NCBI RefSeq assembly: GCF_000372725.1
Contig: NW_005200861.1
Span: 217,238 to 281,237, forward strand
Length of the DNA stretch: 64,000 nucleotides
Source: Emiliania huxleyi CCMP1516
Taxonomy: Eukaryota; Haptophyta; Isochrysidales; Noelaerhabdaceae
Reading direction: 5' to 3'
The first letter of the stretch is position 1. Every line of letters starts with the position of its first letter. A program made the translations under genes and the position numbers. The notes under the pieces are model-generated. The model was not told the DNA's origin and did not search any database. It worked only from the letters and a program-made list of their open reading frames with translations. This document shows positions 29,046-39,053 of the stretch, piece after piece.

Positions 29046-29687
29046 TACACGGGACTTGCGCGCACTGCCACTGGCACTAACACAGGCAAGTAAAGAATCA
29101 AGAAACCGCCTCGCACGACTGTAAAAAAAAAACGCAATTTTAGACACGTCTCGCTCCCCGCCTGCCCACTCGCTCGCGATCACGCGCTCGGGGTCCCCCC
29201 GCCCTCCCTCTCCATCCATCGCGGAACATCTGCTCACGACTGCGTTTCGGGCTCGATGATCCAAGCGACCGTGAACCAGTGGCGGCCGTTTGCGACGACG
29301 TGGAGCAAGTAGGCGGTCTCCGAGTTCACGACCATGACATGGGAGAATGGGATGGTGGCGCGACTTTATACCGTCATATCACATACGACGTGACTCACTC
29401 TCGGATTGTGCGAAAGATGCCGAAGCGACAAGCGTAGGAGCGTGTGCTCGGCCTCGTCTATGCATGAGCTGAGCTTCTGCTTGACCGTCATGCGGATGGC
29501 TAGCTGCGTGTGGCTGGGCTGCTTGATAGGCGCGCTGAGCCGGCACATCGGCTCGCGCGGTGGGGTCGTGCTCGAGAGTGTGTGGTGAGAGTCCGAAACT
29601 AGACGAGACATTCGCGCGCGGGGTCGCTCGGGACACACAATCCCGTCGCGAGATTCATTTCGCGTGCCCTCTCCCAGCCGCTCTCGC

Positions 29688-30426
29688 TTACTTTCGAAGT
29701 GCTGATTTGGCCGCCTCGAGGGCGGCGTTCGCCTCCAACGCCGCCTCCAGCTTCGTCTCGGCGATTGCGGCACGCACTGCCGCCGCTTGGGTCGCCTCGA
29801 GCGCCTTGCTCAGCTTGGCCTCGGCGTCGGCGGCGCGCTCGCGCTCCACCTGCGTGACGAGTGGCACACGCGCGTGGGGCGCTAGTGGCGGTCGGGGTGG
29901 GTGAGTGGATCTCGGGGCTCCTTGAGCAGTCCTTGAGTTGGGAAGCGAGCACAGCCAGCACCGACGTCTCGATGTCGCCGGCCTGGCCGCTCGAGAGGTC
30001 GCCGTCGTTCGACACGAAAAGCTCATCCGCCACGCCGGGCTCGTCGGCCACGACGGGCTCGTCGGCCACGACGGGTGGCGGTGCCGAGGAAGGGCGGCTC
30101 GGCCACCATTGGATCGGCTTGTTTTCACCGGGGGCAGTGCGTCGGGCGTCCGGGTCGCGTGGCGCGGGGCTTGCCGCCGAGGAGCGGTCGGGCGCGTCGC
30201 CCGTGACGGACGTGCTATGGTATGCGTCCGAGTGCAGCATCGTCGCCACGATTCCTGCGTATTGTGGGCCGCGATACTTGGGTGACGAGACGACCGCGAC
30301 GGGCGTGGACTTGTCCCTCGCCGGCACCCTGGTTCGCGTCTTGGTGGTCGGATCGACGTCGTGAGCGGCAGCAATATCGGCGTCGGTCGGTTGCTTTCGT
30401 TCCGAGAGTCGTGCCGCAACAGACAT
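29688..30426 (-). CDS. Hypothetical protein with VADEP repeats and coiled coil
   Basis: ATG 30426 opens MSVAARLSERKQPTDADIAA, followed by VVSSPKYRGPQYAGIVATML and a tandem run VVADEPVVADEPGVADELFV. After SVLAVLASQLKD (about 29935) the sense passes to another frame that reads VERERAADAEAKLSKALEAT, then AIAETKLEAALEANAALEAA and stops at 29688. This is a strong Ala/Glu/Leu coiled coil. A CAG acceptor at about 29850 suits the second part; the donor is unclear and is probably GC. No family is recognised. The duplicated downstream frame at 29366-29690 is of doubtful meaning. Confidence 0.42.
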
Positions 30427-30539
30427 AGGCGGACAGCGATAGGCGGACAGCGAAGGCGGACAGCACAAGGCGATTGAGTGGAGGCCGCGGCACGGTCGAA
30501 ATGAGCGCGGCAAAAACGGCGGCTAGGGCACCCGGGGGA

Positions 30540-31395
30540 GGGGCCCGAGGGGGGGGTGGGGCCGGGAGGAGATAGCGGGTCAGCCGGCGGACCGGAAGGC
30601 CGGGATCGGAGGACCCCGGGTGAGGCCTGGAGTCAACTGTCGGAGGAGGAGAGAGTCGAGCTGACTCGGCCTCTGCGAGTGGAGTCGGGCCGTGTGAGCC
30701 CACCGGGGGTAGACCCGTCGCGGCGTCGGCTGGACCGCCGTGATTTACGACAAGAGGGACCGCGCCTTCCCGAGCTTAGTGAGGAGCAGGAGGAAGGGGA
30801 GGGCGAGCCGAGAACGATAGAGAGGCCACGGGTGCGGGCGCGACTCGCTGACCAGGGAGAGCCGGCCCGACCTCCTGGAGAGGGGGGGCGACGAGACATG
30901 ATGCCGCCGCCCTCACCCGGGGAGTCGGGCGCGGGATCGCCGGAGACGGAGTCAACAGGATCAAGTAGAGAGGGCGGGACGGCGGCGGGGCCGCGGCCGA
31001 AAAAGGCTAGGAGGGGGGGCCGGGCCCCGCATCCGTTGCCCAACCAGCGGAAAGCGAGTGGGGGGAGGATCGAGGGGATAAGAGGGCCCCTCCGGACCGA
31101 GGGGGGGAGGCCGAACGGAGAAGCCTCGAGGGGTGACGTCGAGTGAGGATGTACGTCGTGTGCGTGTCTGGTGTTTATTAGCTCCGAGTAGAGGGGGCGC
31201 TCCGCTGCTAGGGGAAACCTGGAGCGCGGACTAACCCTCGGAGACCCGTGTTTACTTTACGGCCCTCTCCCTGCGAACGCGCACCCCCCCCTTAGGGGTC
31301 AGGGCTCTCTAGCCCGTAGCCCGATCCCGATCATCCGGCCCGCTGGGTGCACTTCTCAGCTCCCCGGCCCTGGATGTGAGGCTGATGACTGCACT
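30540..31395 (+). mobile_element. Family 2 retroelement-like copy 2 with ORF
   Basis: An open frame at 30556-31146 (196 codons from an alternative start) is rich in Gly, Arg, Pro and Glu (QLSEEERVELTRPLRVESGR, MMPPPSPGESGAGSPETEST, GPRPKKARRGGRAPHPLPNQ) and ends EASRGDVE-stop. The same end is recognisable in the minus-strand copy at 58430-58640 (GGALSGDVG-stop). The 3' UTR shared with 28806-29040, 51050-51313 and 58100-58400 follows. The product resembles a basic ORF1/Gag-like protein; no enzymatic domain is present. Confidence 0.6.
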
Positions 31396-32778
31396 CCAGA
31401 AAGAAAGAAAGAAAGAAAACACACAACCCAAGGGAGGGATGGGAGAACGGCACGCCGCCACCACACAGGGATTTTAAGGAGAGGAGGGTGTGATGCGCTA
31501 GCCGTCGCCCACCCTGGGGGGTCTGCCTCCTCGTATCTCTTTTCGCAGTCTCTCGCCGCTTCTCGCTGCAACCTTCATGCCACCTCGCGGCTGTCCCACT
31601 CTCGTCGTTCTCTCCCTTGTCACTTCCCCCTCTGTCGCGTCGTTCTCTTCTGCCTCGTCCTGCGACGCCGCCGCCTGCCGGTCCCTTGTTCTCGCGGCTT
31701 CTTTCGCCTCTCGGCGCAACTCCGTCCTCCTTGCGGCGTATCCTGGCCCCTCGAGTCTATCGAGCTCCCCTCGCGCAAGGACCACATTTCTGACTCCCAC
31801 TCCGATCATTTGCCTCCAAGTCATGTTGTTGCTCAGGTCCACTCTCTCTTCGAACACTCGTGCCTCTACGGATGATGCCGGCGCTGGGGTCCCCTTCGGA
31901 TGCATCGTGACATCTGACAACTGAATTTCCACTGGTTCGTCCTCCTCTGAGTCATCTTCCCCGTCCTCCTTCCGCTCGGCTCTTCGCTCGGTACGTTCGG
32001 TGTGGCTCACCCTCCATGCCGTGAACAGGCGTTTTATCCACCCTATATTCTTCTCTCGTTCCTCTGCCCGTGCCTTGGTCTTGTCGTTGTTTCGCACCCA
32101 TGTCTGTATGGCAATCGAGGCTGCCTTCCCCACTACCTGTAGTTCACTCGTCACCTCTCCCGCAAGCTCCCTTCTCTTTCTTTCGGGTATGGAGTCCGTG
32201 AGTGCGGGTAGCGTGCAGGCAATCACGGGTGCTATTTTGTCGTACTCCTCTTCGGCGAGCGCCCCAAATCTAGACCCTTTCGCCTTTAAGGAGGCTGCCC
32301 TCGCTCGTCTCAGGAATGTGGCGGTGTCTTTTGAGTCCGGCGCCTCCCGTTCAACTCTTGCTGTCGCCCTCGCTGTGTGTTTGTCGAGCTTCCGCATGAA
32401 GTGACGCGCCTCTTCCTTATTTCCAGCGCAGCTGCCGCTCAGTATATGCGCCAACGACGCCTGTGGTGGCTCACTGTCTTCTTGTTTCCAGTCGTCCCAG
32501 TCTTTCAGTTCCCCGCGTCTCCTCCTTGCCTCGCACTCCAAGTGCTCCAAGTGCTCCAAAAATGGACATTTTTTCGGCTCGCAGCCCTCCAAAAACAGGT
32601 GCGCGCAGCGCGCCCAGGGGCGCCGCCGCAGGCGCCCCAAGCGGCACGGAGCGCCGCCGCAGGCGGCGGACAGCAGGTGCGCGAAATTAAACGCCAACTC
32701 GAAATCCGGGCCTCCATCCATCATTGCTTCTGCCTCTGGCTCTGCAGCTGCGCTCTCCTCCATATCCACCACATTCAT
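31390..32778 (-). mobile_element. Family 1 non-LTR-like element, longest copy (D), encoding a 426-residue protein
   Basis: The ORF runs from ATG 32778 to 31498. The product has an acidic N-terminus (MNVVDMEESAAAEPEAEAMM), a charged helical middle (NIGWIKRLFTAWRVSHTERT, DGEDDSEEDEPVEIQLSD, EARVFEERVDLSNNMTWRQM) and a basic tail ending PRVGDG. The 3' UTR ends in a (CTTT)n tail (31398-31420 as GAAA on plus). Four shorter copies (461-910, 10126-10330, 21115-21330, 62860-63392) share its 3' half. It may be an ORF1/Gag-like protein of a LINE whose ORF2 lies outside, or a non-autonomous element. The segment FLEHLEHLECE is encoded by a CAAGTGCTC tail of family 2, so elements have nested. Confidence 0.6.
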
Positions 32779-34047
32779 CTAAGGGTACCTCGAGATCTTC
32801 ACACTGCGCCTCCGCCGCACGAAGAGATGTTAGGTCCTGCGAGTCTAGACACCTGGCTCCTCGAGTCGTCCTCCCTCGGTCTCGGTGCGGTCGCGGGGAC
32901 TATCTGCTCCAGCCGCCCTCCTCGCCCAGCGCATTGCTTTAGTGGTGCGCTCGCCTCCCTCCTGCGCGACGCTCATTCGAGCGCGTTGTCTGTCTCGGCG
33001 CGCGCCGCGGAGAGGTGTGAAGCGGGGGATCGTGTCCGGTGTGAAGGGTAACCCACGAGAGTATCAACCTAATACCTATCCTCTAGCGTCTACAGGGGCC
33101 CAATGGCAATGCGGGTCCGTCCTCTCAAGAGGGTATCAGGGTATAGCCGTGGGGTATGATTTGCAATACAATGATACTATCTGATACTATACGCGGCGTA
33201 CAGTCTGCAGAGTGCCACTCTCCGCCGTGACCGTCTCTCGCCCCGCCGCCGCGCCCTCTTTTGTGGGCGGTTTACACTCTCTGGGTCCCAGGAGGACCAA
33301 AAATGAACAAAACTTAAACTCGTCGCTGCCCTCGCCGTCGCTGTCCTCGCCGCTGGTGGGGGCCGCGCCGCCGGCGCCGAGCGTCACAGCGTCACCTGCC
33401 TCCGCGTCTCTTCCTCTAAGTTGAGCCGAGGCTCCGCCTAGGCGCTAGGGCTCCGCGTCGAGGTAGCCGTCGTACTCGACTTTATTCGCGAGCCAGCCGC
33501 CCGAAGCCGAACCCTCCTCCCGCCCCGTGATGGTGGTGGCACGAGACCACAACCTGGCGCGTGCATTGGCCATTGCCACAGATCGTGTAGGACGGACGTG
33601 TGCGGTGTGGCAAATTAGTGGAAGTGGCAAGTGCCAGTGGCAGTGCTGCGTGGGACCTCTGGGGTGCTGGGACCCCAATATCCACCACAGATATCCCACC
33701 GCGCTCTTATTTTGTAGTTTATTTTTGCGCGCTGTACTTACAACTTAGAATATCAGAACAGAATTGGTCCTGGGCGCAGGGGCGGAGGACCAGACCACGC
33801 TAGAGGGCCTATAGCCAGCTCACTCAATTAAGGAGAGGAAGGAGGGCGCAGATGCACAACGACACACACAAATTGTACAACACCGCTCGGGGAACCCTCG
33901 GACACAAGGAGAGAAGGCACCTGTGCTCGTCCCGCGCCTGCTCGAATCGCCCGCCTGCTCTCGCTCGACTACGGTAGCTTGATGCCTTCGAACGGCGCTG
34001 TGCCTTCACCAGCCGCCGCACACATCCGATGGCCGCGCTGTGCTCTC
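32779..34047. other. Intergenic, fragments only
   Basis: No complete gene. A minus-strand acidic end (GASGGWLANKVEYDGYLDAE type, 33530-33445) and a short frame at 33387-33187 (GAAPTSGEDSDGEGSDEFKF) look like isolated terminal exons, but no partners are identifiable. Confidence 0.35.
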
Positions 34048-34846
34048 TCACAGAAGGCTGCCCGACGCTTGCTCGGCCGGCACGGCGACGGCGCCCGCGC
34101 GGCGGCGACGCGCCGCGGCGGCGGCGGCGAGGAGGAGGGCCGAGGAGGAGAGGAGGAGTGCGGTCAGCGGCGAGCCGGCCGACCCTCCGCGGTCCGGCGC
34201 AGAGGCTGGCCTCGGCTCGGCGGAGAGTGCCTGCGGCGCGGGTCGCGTCAATGCAAGGGGAGTCTCTGGCCATGAGTTCTGGCGCGGGATGGGGGGGCTG
34301 CGGCTGGCCGGGCTCGCTCGCTGCTCTCCCCTCGGCTAGGCGGGGCAGGCGCGCCTGCTTGTCGCCGAGCGTGGTCAAGTCCGCGCAAACGCACGAGTGC
34401 CAGTACGGGTCCGTGCCGTGGTCAGGGCAGCCCGGCTCGTGCCCGAGGGCTGCGTCGGCGGCGGGCGCCTTGCAGCAGGCGCCGAGCGCGCCGCAGTAGC
34501 CGGGGCAGAGGCCGCCCATGCTGCCGCACGCCTCCCAGCAGTCCTCTCCAACGTGATCGATCGGCTCGTGCTTGGACGTGATGACCTGCACGTTGAAGTA
34601 GGCGCCCGCGTCCGAGTGGCCTATTGCTCAAGAGGGTGGCGGCTCCTTCCTCAGAGGCCGACGAGCGGAGCGAGGTGCGACCGCGTCCGGGTGGCCCGAG
34701 ACGCCGCCGAGGATGGGCAGCTCGTACTGCCCGTCGTCGAGGTCGGTCATCAGGTTGGCGCCCAGGTAGTCGTTGACGAAGTAGAGCGAGTCCTGCATGC
34801 AGCCGAGGGGTCGTGCGTGCGTGTGTGCGTGTGTGCATGTATGTGC

Positions 34847-34939
<93 letters not shown>

Positions 34940-34960
34940 TGTGTGTGAGTGTGTATGTGC

Positions 34961-35046
<86 letters not shown>

Positions 35047-36582
35047 CTGTGTGTTGTGTGTGTGTCGTGGCGTCGTGTGTGCGTGCGCGCGGTGCGTGCT
35101 GCGCCTCGTCGAAGAGCTCGAGGAGGAAGGCCTTGTCCGCCGCCTCGGTGATGTCGCAGCAAAAGGACCAGTTGGGCTCGAGCGAGTTGGAGATGACGCC
35201 CGTCGCACACTCGTACTTTGGCTCCCCGCCCTGCCGGTCGTTGTGCTCCTGGGAGGGGGCGAGGGGCGGAAGTGCTCTCGCGCTCTCCGGGATCGCCCCT
35301 CTTCGTGTGTGGCTATGGCGGTTTGGCTGCGGCTACTCGCGTGGCTGGGCTGCTGGCGAGGCTGCGCCCCCCCCCCCCCCCTCCTCCTTCGCGCCTCGGT
35401 GACCTCGTCCTCGTTCTCGAGGTCGGACATGATGTCCTTCTCCATGTCCTTGGTCATGATCGCGGTGTACTGCTCCGTCGCGCGGTACACCTTCTGCTTG
35501 GTAAGGTCGTCGCCTGTGGCGCAAGCGGCACACTCCCGAGACGGCGGTGAAAGGAGAAAGGCCCGTACCCCCCCCCCCCCCCGTGCCCCCCTCCCTACGC
35601 CCAGCACCCCACCCCCCCTCCTCACACTCGCACCGTGGGTGAGCGCGTACTCGACGAACTTCGGACTCAGCCCCATCCGCTTGTTCTCCTCGCGGAAGGT
35701 CGAGATCCTGACCCAGCTGTCCGGGTAGCGGTACTTGCCCACCCGCGGGAAAAAGTCCGACTCGATGAGTCCCTTGGCCGACATGACGCACAAGTACTTG
35801 CGCAGCTCGTGCGCCTCGGCGCCGGCCTTGGCCTCTTCGAAGAGGAGCTTGTCGGTCGCGCCCCCCGTCACCTATACGGCTCGACTATACGGCTGGGGGG
35901 GAGCACTAGGAGCCCAAATCGTGTGCGGCGAGCACTAGAGGCAGGCACCTTGACGGCGTCGATGTTTTGGGGCGGGGGCGGCGGCGGCGGGAAGAGAGGG
36001 ATGCTGACGGTCAGGGTGGGCGGCGGCGCGTCGGCATCGATCTCGAACTCGCCGCCGGAGAGGGCGAGCTCATAGGAGCCGGCCGTCGCGTTCCCGGGCA
36101 GCACGGCGGTGCCGAGCCAGTCCCCCTCGTCGCCCGAGAAGTCGGCGTCGAAGACGGAGAAGAAGAACTCGGAGTGCTCGTGGTGGCCGTGGACGTAGCA
36201 GCAAAAGTCCCACTGTGGCGTCTCGTTGTTTTCGTGCTTGCCGGTCTGCGCGCCGCATGAGAAATGGGTCAGTATATAGCGAGAGGCGGGACGAGTATAG
36301 TGCGTGGCCCGCACACGCCTTGCACACGAGCCTTCCTCCGGCCTCCAGCTTGACCCAGGACTCGGGGGCGGGCTTGCGAGGCCATGAATCAACACGCCCC
36401 GGCAAATTGGCCGCGGACCTGATGCACACCTCCTTTTCGCATGCGCCGGTCTCGTCGTTTACCTCACACGGCGCGGAGAGAGCGTTCTTCTCGTATTCTT
36501 CCTTTCGCTTCAAGTAGTTCGCGCCGGCGTTGAGCCGGTCGTGGGCGTCGGACAGGACCCAGGTCGCGGTGAGGGAGAGCAT
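34048..36582 (-). CDS. C2-like, cysteine-rich single-pass membrane protein
   Basis: Eight exons are inferred: 36582-36319, 36245-35949, 35871-35634, 35513-35395, 35248-35105, 34792-34696, 34620-34355 and 34230-34048 (535 residues, one continuous frame). Two related C2-like modules: CKTGKHENNETPQWDFCCYV...FFFSVFDADF...DWLGTAVL, and CATGVISNSLEPNWSFCCDI...LLELFDEDSLYFVNDYLGAN. Both have W.FCC and an acidic FD.D....D(W/Y)LG loop that could bind Ca2+. Then come a Cys-rich stretch (GEDCWEACGSMGGLCPGYCG, ALGACC), a Pro/Ser linker, a helix (LTALLLSSSALLLAAAAAA) and a short basic tail. Five donors are GC (AAG|GCGTGT, GAG|GCGCGA, GAG|GCGCAG, CGG|GCCACC, CAG|GCGCGC), and two are GT. Upstream exons with a signal peptide are probably missing. 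Function unknown; a surface Ca2+/lipid-binding protein is a guess. Confidence 0.72.
34805..35085. repeat. (GT)n microsatellite inside an intron
   Basis: About 280 bases of GT with few interruptions in intron 5 of the C2-like gene ((AC)n in the sense direction). Confidence 0.95.
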
Positions 36583-36802
36583 CAGTTGTATGCGTACCTC
36601 GAGGTATCCGGGGTAGTCGCAAACCGGAGGTCCAATGTCGGCGGATTTTACGTATCAGCCGAGACTCTGTTCACGGCGAGGCACCGGTAGGTACGGCAAG
36701 GGGGAGTCTCAGTGTTTATGAACGTCTCTTCCCCCCACCCCCCAATCTACGAATCACCCGACTACTTTCCCTTACCTTACCACACGGCACAAACAATAAA
36801 CG

Positions 36803-37066
36803 ATCTTTGTCAAGCGCAACAACTTTCACCTGCTGCTCCACGAGACGTTCGGCGGCGGCTTCTCGCCCACCGCCGTTCTCAAGCTGCGCCGCCTCGCGCG
36901 CAAAGTCGCGCGCGGCAGCGTTGACCGCACGGCCTACTCGCCCAAGTACTCTCTCTCTTTTATGTCCCACCATGCAGAGCGCATCTCTCTCACTGTTGTG
37001 CGAGGCGTGAACCGCGCCATTCGCTCTCACCTGGCAACCCTGTCTGCACGTCTCGCGCGCGCGTGA
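36803..37066 (+). repeat. Dispersed coding-derived repeat, copy 2
   Basis: An uninterrupted 88-codon frame reads IFVKRNNFHLLLHETFGGGF, then AVLKLRRLARKVARGSVDRT, MSHHAERISLTVVRGVNRAI and ends ARLARA-stop. The 3' two thirds recurs at 7460-7690 with a frame break, and the last bases recur at 1996-2040. It has no start codon in context, so it is probably the last exon of a repeated gene or element ORF. The family is not recognised. Confidence 0.45.
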
Positions 37067-37369
37067 ACAGGGCGGTAGAAGAATTCGAGTGAAATCGAGT
37101 CAGCACATCCTTGTAGTACAGCGGACCGCCAGGCTCGCCGGCAGCATCCGCAGGGAGGCAGCATATGAGGCACCAGTCTTCTGGAGAGCTCAACAGCTGC
37201 GGCCGCGATGGTAGAGTCGGCCGCGGTTCGAGCGAGCAGCTTTTGGCTGCGGGATCGAATCGCGGAAGGCTCATGCCCTCGCGGAGCGACGCGGGTCGCG
37301 CGGCGCCGCGCGCGTGTGCGAAATGCGACAACAGACGAGAGGCGCCTGAGCGCTGTACGAGGCCCTAGA

Positions 37370-37743
37370 TGTTAAGTCTGTATTTTGTGTATTTGGAGTT
37401 GGGCTGAAAACACAGTGTATTTTGTGTATTTGCTCCCACAAAGCCAGGATACACACTCGATGGGGACCACTAGATCCTACCAGCGCGCCGCAGGCGAAGG
37501 AAAATTTGCTGTATTTCGTGAGTTTTCATTGATTTTTCGCAGCTTTGACCAACATTTGACAGGTAATTGAGCTTTTTGGTATTTCGGATTGGGACTTGAC
37601 CATTTGTGCATGTGACTCCCTGGTCTGCCAACCACCGCCACCACTGTGTATTTGGCTGTGTATTTGCTGTGTATTTGCTCACAGGCCAAAAACACAGTGT
37701 ATTTTGTGTATTTGCTACCCCCACCCTGTGTATTTAACATCTA
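37370..37743. mobile_element. MITE-like element rich in TGTGTATTTG
   Basis: The left end reads CCTAGATGTTAAGTCTGTAT and the right end TGTATTTAACATCTAGG, forming a 12-base terminal inverted repeat. TGTACGA occurs just outside each end, a possible target duplication (with a few extra bases on the left). Inside, TTTTGTGTATTTG occurs in both halves, with ACACAGTGTATTTTGTGTAT repeated at about 37410 and 37690. It is AT-rich compared with its surroundings and non-coding. Confidence 0.6.
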
Positions 37744-38113
37744 GGTGTACGACTGAACGACCGTCGCCGCAATCGCCACCGCCGCCATTTTGACGAGCAG
37801 CGCGAGCGCGCTCGTCGGCGGCCAGCCGTCGCGGGCCGGGCCGAGCCCGGCCTCAACCGGCCGCGCCGCCGCAGCAGGCAGGCCGGGAGGCCCGAATGGC
37901 GGCCTCTTGTGTTTCGAACACGTGGAGGAACTGCTTGGTGGGCGGCGCAATGCCACCCAAAGTTTCCACGAGCACCAGCCGCGTTATGGCTTTCTTGACC
38001 CACTTCGCGTCGTGTAGTGCGCCCCCATCCTTGAAAATCACTCGGCGAGCACAGATTACTCGGAATCGAACAAATTTTATGATTGTAAATAAATAAATAA
38101 ATAAAACGGACAC
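37744..38113 (-). pseudogene. Possible exon of an unidentified gene
   Basis: Minus-strand frames give DAKWVKKAITRLVLVETLGG, IAPPTKQFLHVFETQEAAIR (about 38010-37890) and, in another frame, a hydrophobic end LALLVKMAAVAIAATVVQSY-stop (37741). The residues look protein-like, but no start, partner exon or family is recognised. Confidence 0.25.
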
Positions 38114-38234
38114 CTCTACTAGGAGATGGGTAAAAAGGAACAGGTCCCCTTTAGGATTGTAGATTAATCGGATCGAACAAATTTTCCTCGCAGATTACTC
38201 GGCTCGTTTTCCTTCCCCATTTCAGTCCCGTGCC

Positions 38235-38236
<2 letters not shown>

Positions 38237-38288
<52 letters not shown>
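38237..38288. repeat. (GT)n microsatellite
   Basis: About 50 bases of pure GT. Confidence 0.95.
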
Positions 38289-38289
<1 letters not shown>

Positions 38290-38579
38290 GTGAGAGGTTT
38301 CTTCTAAAATTCTTTGATGTGCTGGCCTTTCGTTAAAAAAAATCTCAGCTCGGATCCGCCCGCCGATCTTGATACTTGAAGACACATCACACGAAACCCT
38401 CCCTCGAACGAGCAGCACACACAGAGCGTGATCTACGCGTCGGCCGCCTCCCGCTCCACCCGCCGCGACGGGCGGATGCGCAAGCCGTCTCCCGCAACCA
38501 TAGGTCTCCTCGGACCATATAGGTCTCCTCGGACCGCGGTGAAACCGCACTAAAGAGCAGGCTCGGGAGCACACGACAT

Positions 38580-38707
38580 CCGCGAGCATCACCAGCTGGA
38601 CGAGCATCAAAGAGAAGGTTCTCGACCTCAACGACCCGACCGCCTTCCCTGCGTTTGGCAAGAGCGGCGGCGTGGAGAGGTCGGCGGGAATGAGCGAGCC
38701 CGAGTAA
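38580..38707 (+). pseudogene. Possible terminal exon
   Basis: The plus-strand frame reads ASITSWTSIKEKVLDLNDPT, then AFPAFGKSGGVERSAGMSEP and stops at TAA 38705-38707, inside the first foldback unit. The composition is protein-like, but no upstream exon or family is recognised. Confidence 0.25.
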
Positions 38708-38950
38708 ACTGCGACGGAAAAAATGTAAATTCCCGAATCTGTTTTCGTTCAGTTTACTCGGGCTGGCCCCGAGTACATGTAAACTGGTGTGTCTCGCCTT
38801 GCGGGGGGCGACGGAAAAAATGTCGACAAAATGTGGTCCCGAATCTGTTTTCGTTCAGTTTACTCGGGCTGGCCCCGAGTAAACTGCGACGGAGAAAATG
38901 TCGAAATCTGGTCCCGCGTAATCTGTTTTTTCAGTTTACTCGGAGATCCG
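38696..38950. repeat. Three tandem foldback units with CCCGAGTAAACTG arms
   Basis: CCGAGTAAACTG or its variant occurs at about 38699, 38776 and 38877. Its complement CAGTTTACTCGG occurs at about 38755, 38858 and 38933. Each pair encloses GACGG(A)AAAAATGT near the left arm and GAATCTGTTTTCGTT near the right arm. The three units are head to tail, each able to form a hairpin. Confidence 0.75.
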
Positions 38951-39053
38951 AGTTAATGTGATATTTTTTTCAAGAAAATTCTCGCCGGCCGTCCTACGCC
39001 CGCTCTAGGCCGCGCTCGCCCCCTTCTCCTCCATCCCCTTCTCTCGAATCCTC

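Noticed and set aside
32540-32700. FLEHLEHLECE segment as a genuine domain
   Set aside because: It is encoded by CAAGTGCTC tail repeats of another element family, so it is an insertion relic.
34805-35085. Val-Cys / His-Thr repeat proteins
   Set aside because: Translations of a (GT)n microsatellite lying in an intron.
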